From an uncultured Lachnospiraceae bacterium (lineage in GTDB: Bacteria > Bacillota > Clostridia > Lachnospirales > Lachnospiraceae), in assembly GCA_944383265.1 (NCBI GenBank), contig CALWOX010000012.1, positions 1-44,414 of the forward strand: a stretch of DNA of 44,414 nucleotides, written 5' to 3'. Positions 44,371-44,414 of the stretch are shown in pieces. Position 1 is the stretch's first letter; the number at the start of each line of letters is the position of its first letter. Both the position numbers and the translations under genes were made by a program. The notes below the pieces were generated by a model. That model saw only the letters and a list, made by a program, of their open reading frames with translations, was not told the origin of the DNA and ran no database searches.

Positions 44371-44414
44371 GGAAGCAAGCAACCGAAAACAAGAGATAGA
44401 CCGCCAGCACTACA

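Larger units (their letters stand above)
39600..44414 (+). mobile_element. Left part of an integrative and conjugative element (runs off the window)
   Basis: From about 39600 onward the gene set changes to DUF6017, DUF5348, PcfB, VirD4 and Maff2, a block typical of Firmicute conjugative elements. Codon style changes too: GC-rich third positions and CGG/CCG codons replace the AGA/GGA/ATA style to the left. The exact left end was not identified; it lies between the lgt terminator and about 40000. No integrase or relaxase is within the window. Confidence 0.85.

Overview
The window looks like chromosome of a low-to-moderate GC Gram-positive anaerobe of the class Clostridia, most likely Lachnospiraceae. 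The evidence is the hrcA-grpE-dnaK-dnaJ order behind a CIRCE operator, AGGAGG-type ribosome binding sites, choline-binding-type wall repeats, a Stickland-type selenoprotein reductase component, and a Firmicute integrative conjugative element (ICE) of the DUF6017/DUF5348/PcfB/VirD4/Maff2 type at the right end. No rRNA, tRNA or CRISPR array was seen. The species cannot be named from the sequence.

Layout. 1-2435: 3' end of a large surface protein with Trp/Tyr-rich wall-binding repeats, overlapped by a small zinc-ribbon gene. 2524-8086: a reductase locus, grdX - tetR - [operators] - grdE - grdB - YkvI-like transporter. grdB is read through an in-frame UGA (selenocysteine 350) with a SECIS-like hairpin just downstream. 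8111-9398: two copies, in opposite orientation, of an imperfectly palindromic repeat, flanking a YrvL-like membrane gene and the 3' remnant of a metallo-beta-lactamase-fold hydrolase gene. 9418-14729: methylglyoxal synthase, HflX, an aminotransferase, a HicAB toxin-antitoxin pair, a nitroreductase and a small acidic membrane protein. 14750-19965: a TetR regulator divergent from an MMPL/RND exporter and a large exported partner. 20014-22941: a secreted 3D-domain protein, hemW and a TlpA/ResA-like thioredoxin lipoprotein. 22980-28078: the heat-shock operon. 28083-38506: a complete AI-2 (lsr) uptake and processing region in the enteric arrangement, lsrK-lsrR divergent from lsrACDBF, with a cupin gene where an lsrG-type function is expected and AEC-transporter and FucU/RbsD genes downstream. 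38538-39573: lgt. About 39600-44414: left part of an ICE with a different, more GC-rich codon style, running off the window.

How the parts work together. The grd locus encodes the substrate-binding component B of a glycine/sarcosine/betaine-type reductase, with its own regulator and transporter, but no grdA, grdC, grdD or thioredoxin genes, which must lie elsewhere. The lsr region encodes import (LsrACDB), phosphorylation (LsrK), thiolytic processing (LsrF) and phospho-AI-2-responsive repression (LsrR). Its divergent promoters each have near-consensus -35 and -10 boxes with 17-bp spacers, and a TGAATAAA repeat cluster sits over the lsrR start site.

Most interesting points: the reductase component B locus of unassigned substrate with a two-copy operator; the clostridial lsr region with a cupin and a FucU-like mutarotase, and LsrB pocket substitutions; the palindromic repeat that supplies the C-terminus of a truncated gene; a cysteine-rich N-terminus on GrpE; and a shortened Maff2 gene at the right edge.
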